Shown here piece by piece: positions 58,801-64,000 of a DNA stretch of 64,000 bases. The position numbers and the translations under genes are program-made. Under the pieces are notes generated by a model, which saw only the letters and a list, made by a program, of their open reading frames with translations, was not told the DNA's origin and did not search any database. The first letter of the stretch is position 1; every line of letters starts with the position of its first letter. This DNA comes from Sipunculus nudus. Taxonomy: Eukaryota; Annelida; Sipuncula; Golfingiida; Sipunculidae. The stretch spans positions 58,100,019 to 58,164,018 of the forward strand of contig CM049306.1 of assembly GCA_026874595.1 (NCBI GenBank), given 5' to 3'.

Positions 58801-61800
58801 TGTAGCAGAAGTTGAAATCCTTATCCTTGAGAGTGAAATATCAAAATTTGGTTTCTACCTGCAGAAATAAATTCCCATCTCAACTGGTAGGATATCGAAG
58901 TTAACCTTCATGGATGTGTATTTTGATTTCTACTTGCAGAAATGCAAACCATAGCATAAATCCCACACAGTCGGACCATGAATTGAAGATATTGAAGTTG
59001 AATTGAAGATGTCAGATAAACTTTTGCCAGGGTAAATTCAGTAACACACAAAAATGTTATTTGTTATTTTCAAATCATATATTTAGAAAATTATCCATTC
59101 ATAGGCAAATTAACTTTATTAATTTTAGACATGCAAATAAAATATTGACAAAATGATCTATTTATTAGCGAATAACTCTATTTGTGTCACATGAAAATGT
59201 CACATTTATGAAAAATGTATCCCATATCTTTTACCTCAATCTACTGAAGATAAGCAGCTTTGTTTGTATCACATAACATCGGAGTATCCCATCAGATAAA
59301 ATTACTAGCTGCCAAAATACAAAATGATTATCGTTTTTCGTAATTTTTCCCATCAACACAGGAACATGTACATATTTGTGACAACATCAATTCATGTAAT
59401 ATTAAAATCACAGACAAAACAAAAAAAAAATGTTCATGGCTTAGGTGCTTAATTCCTGCCAAATGATGAATTATCTGCATCATAATATCTTATAAAATAA
59501 CATATTTACAATGTGATACAATAGATCATCACATCTGTCTATATGCAATACCGATTCAAGTTAAGGAGACTCCACGACACTTGAAGAACAAATCTGTTTC
59601 ATTTTCGTCCATGTGCAGCTTTTGTTTCCCAAGTTCCTTTGCAGGACAACGCAGTTTCCCATTTCGAACACTAACATTTGCGCTGCAGTTCATCCTTAAA
59701 GCTTGGAGGAGTATTCCCTCCTGCAAAGTGTGCCTGCTCATTTTCTGAATCGCAGAAAAAAATAATCCGCACGTAAACAAGAAACTTTGGGCCTCGGGCA
59801 GTCATGAATTATGGAGATATCTAGCGACAATAGAGTGAGTGCACAAAAGTTGATGACTCCAGCGAAAATCCGTTTCCATTATCTGACTGCGAAACACGAG
59901 GGCATAAAAACAAGCGGAATGTATGAATCAGTTTATAAACAACTGCATCTGCACATTCACAGGTGAGCACACAGGTTCAGCCACACTTTGAGAATTTGCC
60001 CACATAAAACCTCCATTCTGTGCGACTCATCACATCAGAAAGGTTCATTTCCACTCTTGTCATGAATCCTATAATGGAACGGTTGGTTTCAGGGAAGTCA
60101 ATATAGGGATGACGGTGGTATGTATCACCCCTACTTATTTGCAAAGAGGGATGGTCAATTTAATCAACCCCCCCCCCCATTACTCAAAGAATAGTATTAA
60201 ATATAAATAAAATATAAATAAAATAAATTGCAAATTAAATATATTAATGAACAGGATTATGGTCTGTGGTTCATTTTATGAGTTAACTATGAACTATTAA
60301 ATCTATACCTGGTTTAGAATTAAATTATACTAGAAACATAATACCTTATTTTCTAAAACTTTATACTTACTTGATATATATGTGAAATGTAATCAAGTAT
60401 ATTTATTTGAAATGTGTCATATAGACGCTAAATAGGAATATACATATGTGTGTTTGTGTCTGCGAGCCATCCCGGCTGGAGGATTCTGGAGAGATATAAG
60501 GACACTGCATTGAGGGCCTGTATGAAGGACCAGCGGAAGAAGATCAAGTGGAATCCAGGCAAAGTTTGAACTGATCTCGGCTCATGTCCCGGCACGACCA
60601 GAACGGCCAAATCGTTCATGGCATTTGTTTTGTGTCCAAAATAACTTATTCGTTTTGGCTGCTATCTCTTGAATCCTGAAGTGCCTTGACACTCCTGCCC
60701 ACCTGCCACAGTAGGCACCAAGGGTGACTAAAATGATAAATATATCTGAGAGTCTTCCGTTAAATTAAAAGACGTTTCGTCGCTGCAGGCGGCAACAATC
60801 ACAGAAGCACCAGTATATAGCTCTATCTGAATGAAGCTGCCTTCTAGGAACTCAAACTCTTTGTGTGCATGGCTCTCAACTTATCTGTAGATCGAACTTA
60901 ATTCTTCTTCCATAAGGTCACTGCATTGCATTAAAGGGATTTGTCCAGTTAACACTTTATAAAGCTTCCTCATTCGCAAATCTGCTGGTAGAAATTTAAA
61001 TTTCTATCACTATTTTATAGATATTCTGATTCCCTGGTAAGAATTACGATTCCACCAATACATTCAATATTTCAGCTCCAAAGATAGTAAATTCTCATTT
61101 ATGAAATTTGCAATTTAAGATATACAGTAGAATATTAGATGCAGGTATATTTAAAACCCGTCCAAAATTTAAGCCTTTCTATGATATTTCTCAATGCATT
61201 TGTTTCCCTGTCACACTATACTCAGTTGAAGTCGTCAATTTGAATTAAAAGCTTTAAAGAAAACGTCTTAGTTTAAGCGCTTTCAAGAGAGGTAACGAGA
61301 TTTGCTGAGATTTTTTTTTCAATCACTCCGCTTTCTGTCTGTACTGAATTACATCTTGTTCACCATACTAGGGTAATGGACTCGTTTTTCAATACTAATA
61401 AGATATATAGCTGTTCACATTCAGTAATTGGATATTGCATTTTTCTGTGGAACATTGCCTCATACCACATCTTGCTTCAGTGCATTCAAACTTTTATTTA
61501 GCTCTTATTGTTTTATATTATGGTCTTTAAGACCTGGTCAAATTAAGTGACCAAAGCTTTCATTCTAACAAGCTGCATAAAACAAATAGACTAAGCCACG
61601 GATTGAAAATGGTATTGGCCAGGCTTAATAATATTATCTGAAATGTCAGGTGTTATTAGCTATATCACATTGTAGGCCTATTCAGCCCTTTAGACCCGTC
61701 ATTTAAACGGACCTATTCCAATATCTGTCGTCTATCAATTGAAAATAATCCCTTGAACCTCTTGTAAACATAGTCCAGAAAACAGCGATTCCATCGGACT

Positions 61801-61840
61801 CGGGCTGTTCGTTATGTTAATATCCATTTATATTTTACAA
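55868..61840. other. Mostly unique non-coding sequence
   Basis: Apart from the candidate exon at 56643-56787, only short frames are present. A 36-codon plus-strand frame at about 60464-60571 reads GWRILERYKDTALRACMKDQ and then a basic end, which looks coding-like and may be a retroelement or gene fragment. C-tract at about 60169-60178. Confidence 0.4.
56643..56787 (+). CDS. Candidate first coding exon (membrane-anchored N terminus)
   Basis: An ATG opens 48 codons plus one base, ending at a good donor TTGTCAG|GTATAC. The peptide has a short polar N terminus (MGTVEPRN), then a hydrophobic stretch of about 18 residues (LSVCLLAAVHAMLFVFTC), then a polar Trp/Tyr-rich region. This fits a signal peptide or the signal anchor of a type II membrane protein such as a Golgi enzyme. 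No downstream exon was found and no family is recognised. The frame stays open 25 codons past the donor, so the splice call is not forced. Confidence 0.25.
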
Positions 61841-61876
61841 ATGGGGGATCGCGAAAATAATCCAAAAGCATCCTAG
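61841..61876 (+). promoter_or_regulatory. 11-codon upstream ORF before candidate start at 61884
   Basis: An ATG at 61841 (acaaATGGGG) gives 11 codons ending in TAG at 61874-61876, eight bases ahead of the next ATG and in another frame. If transcribed as part of the leader, it could lower translation of the following frame. Confidence 0.3.
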
Positions 61877-61883
61877 AAGGACA

Positions 61884-61949
61884 ATGGCGGAAAGTCAAAC
61901 GAATCAGTTTTGCAACAAATGCAATAAAACATTCACTGGGAGCATTCAG
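61884..61949 (+). CDS. Candidate first coding exon, half of a zinc finger
   Basis: The ATG is in near-ideal context (gacaATGGCG) and opens 22 codons ending at a donor, ATTCAG|GTACGG, in phase 0. The peptide MAESQTNQ is followed by FCNKCNKTFTGSIQ. The CxxC plus aromatic spacing matches the first half of a C2H2 or U1/matrin-type zinc finger, where TG-I often follows. The histidine half would have to come from a downstream exon, which I could not find before the window ends. Codon use is less AT-rich than the surroundings. The start of a nucleic-acid-binding zinc finger gene is likely but unproven. Confidence 0.45.
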
Positions 61950-62735
61950 GTACGGTGATTTCTCACAACCTGTAGATGAGCAAAGTTATGCATTAGCAGA
62001 TATCACCTAGAGTTTATTCATATATACACAGAGCAAAGTAGATATCGCATACATTCTACAAATACAAGCCAAGTGAATAGCTTGTTTCAAGCGCGGACAA
62101 AGGGCAATTCTTTTTAACGAGCAGAGGTTTGTCATTCCAAGGTCGATCACTATAATTCTTCCCGCTGAACTATGATGGTCCAAAGATGAATCTTTATAAA
62201 ATCGTAAATTGTAAACTATGCATTCAAATTCTTAAAACATCTACTCGCCTCAGGACGTGCACGCTGACTACCTGTCTGTAAAGTTTATGGAGATCACACC
62301 GTTTCGCACATACCACCGGACACACATACGCAAGCAGAGAACAACAGAAAAATAAAAACGTTTTAGAACTAGAAATCTGCATTCTACGGAATGCAAGCCC
62401 CGCGTTGCGAGATTCGCATTGTGGGATACTTCCAAAACCGTGTTTGCCTTCACGTATTCTTAGTTTCATTTGTGGAAAACCGACTGTACATTTTGTGTAC
62501 ATACCGACTGAGTATTCCTGGATGAAGTTCCTTAATCCGGATCATGTGCCGGGTCCACACCAAACCACAAAAGCACACATGATAAGTGGGAAGGGGGGGG
62601 GGGGGAGTATACCGTATTGACGGAAACAATAAGTACGAAGATCTACTGTGGGCCTCTCCCACTTATGGCATGAATACTGTTAATCCGCATGCTTTTTACG
62701 TGAAGAAGGGATCATATTGAGGTCTCAATACTTTG
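61950..62735. other. Non-coding stretch, G-tract only
   Basis: Presumed intron 1 of the zinc finger candidate. It contains a G-tract at about 62594-62606 followed by 'agtataccgtattgac', similar to the G-tract and 'taccgtattttatc' at 37906-37935. Confidence 0.35.
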
Positions 62736-62911
62736 CCCAACTCCTCCCGTGTAACATAAGCTGAATAGATGGTTTATAAAAGAAACATTATTCTTACAGT
62801 AAATTGATGTTTCTATACTCATACCCAACTCCTCTCGTGTAGCAGAATCAGAATAGATGGTCTGAAAAAAAGAACATTATTCTTACAGGAAATAATGATA
62901 TTCGTACATCC
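62736..62911. repeat. 88-bp tandem duplication
   Basis: Two units share 'cccaactcct', 'cgtgta', 'gaatagatggt', 'gaacattattcttacag' and 'aaat-gat'. They differ at about one position in six, so this is an old duplication. Confidence 0.75.
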
Positions 62912-64000
62912 CCCGAAACCAGACATGATTGGCAGGTATGGTGGTGTAACCTTGTTCCCTTCGTTATTCACGGTTTGCCCCTTAAATGACCGCTTGTTAA
63001 AGATAATCAATCACAGTATGTGCAGTAGTAAATCACCCCCAGCTGTTAATAATCTCTGCCGATCGAACTTGTGAATCAGAACTTAGATCGATAGCAGCAG
63101 GTATTCCAGTTTTCTCTCTTTGCTTGGCTCTAACTGTATTTATGTACACGATAATATCATGGCAAAGGTTCCATGTAACAAATAGAAACGGTTAATGACA
63201 CCAACACTACATTGGGTATTCTCTTGACGTCACGCAGTTCGGTGGATGTACGATATTCGTCAGTCATTTGTTTTCTGACGCCATCATAACAGGGACGTAC
63301 CCAGAGGGGTGCCGCAGGGGCCACGCCACTCCCACAGACTTTGCATGCAGCATTGTTGATTAATTTTTTTTTATACTTTCTAATTTGAGGAATAAATATT
63401 TGTCAAATTATGTTATGTATAAAATGATAATGCTTATATCAGGTATTATCATTATTTTATTCTTACATTATCAATGGTTGTGGATGGAAATAGATTGATC
63501 CCCGGAACGTTACTTCTGAATTGATCATTCGGTAATCAGATAACTTGAAAATCCCTATTGAATCATGTATTCCACACAAATGGATATTAAGTTAAATCGT
63601 ATGTAATGTTTGACACTTTGGTCAGTTCATTGTACATTTTCATTCATGCTTAAAAAATATTTTTTTTTAAATTAAAAAGTACAATATATTCTAGATTAAT
63701 CCTTGCCAGAATGAAAAGAAAGATATGAATTTTATTATAGGAATGTTATTATATTTACAACTGTGTACCATTTTCCAACATGTAGGCAAACATAAAGGAA
63801 TCCCTTTTCACTGGTTACGCCATGGTCAATGAGTTGTTGTCTGACATCCATAATGAGCTGACCACTGGCGCCCATCATTAGGTTGGTCGCTGACGCCGAT
63901 CAATAAGTATATTTCTGACACGTGTTTATCAGTCCATCACCCATCTGATCTTTGACGCCAGACATCCAACTGATTTCTGACGCACGTTCCTCAATCTGTT
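62912..64000. other. Non-coding stretch, no supported gene
   Basis: An acceptor-like 'catgtag' at about 63779-63785 is followed by 31 open codons, but no zinc finger residues. Near the right edge 'tctgacgc' type strings recur about every 25-40 bp from 63840 on, a possible degenerate short repeat that continues outside. Confidence 0.35.

Noticed and set aside
58393-58815. 140-codon plus-strand frame
   Set aside because: No internal motif, mixed hydrophobic and low-complexity His/Arg/Thr stretches, weak start context; probably chance.
63785-63880. Second exon for the zinc finger candidate
   Set aside because: An acceptor-like tag and 31 open codons exist, but the histidine half of the finger is absent.

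Overview
The window is animal nuclear DNA from a lophotrochozoan, most likely a mollusc. It is AT-rich with long introns, few coding exons and heavy repeat content, including tRNA-derived SINEs, short DNA-transposon derivatives with target-site duplications, (AT)n tracts and repeats ending in GACGGACAGAC-type tails. There are no operons or bacterial-style genes, and nearly all open frames are chance. The mollusc assignment is inference from repeat style and protein similarity, not from a search.

The one securely identified gene is on the minus strand at 1-13396. It is an orthologue of nicolin-1 (NICN1), a subunit of the tubulin polyglutamylase complex. Five coding exons were reconstructed (13256-13396, 12209-12287, 6675-6775, 1022-1135 and a partial one at 1-31), all with canonical GT/AG borders and compatible phases. 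The gene runs off the left edge. Its intron 3 carries three decayed tandem copies of the 5' half of exon 4, each still with a splice acceptor and an open frame. The introns also hold a SINE, nested interspersed repeats and a MITE-like inverted repeat.

From 13.4 to 32 kb the sequence is almost entirely repeats: a degenerate ~58-bp minisatellite interrupted by a dimeric repeat, a second tRNA-derived SINE, two copies of a hairpin-ended repeat, a pogo-like terminus, a nearly perfect 38-bp x 19 satellite, and a second copy of the long repeat seen in NICN1 intron 3. From 32.9 to 37.5 kb lie two linked events. One is a ~0.5-kb segmental duplication in which one copy carries a 1.1-kb TA-flanked transposon and the other keeps the empty site. 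The other is a 1.73-kb foldback element with 250-340-bp inverted arms and a 9-bp target duplication, as expected of a Mutator-like element.

From 37.5 to 64 kb the DNA is lower in repeats. It holds another tRNA-derived SINE, a two-copy dispersed repeat, a probable LTR remnant with a TATA box, and a hAT-like element with a SINE nested in it. It also holds a 201-codon minus-strand open frame (53179-53784) of unknown function with a good start context and a poly(A) signal, and two candidate first coding exons on the plus strand (56643 and 61884). The one at 61884 encodes the CxxC half of a zinc finger and is preceded by a short upstream ORF.
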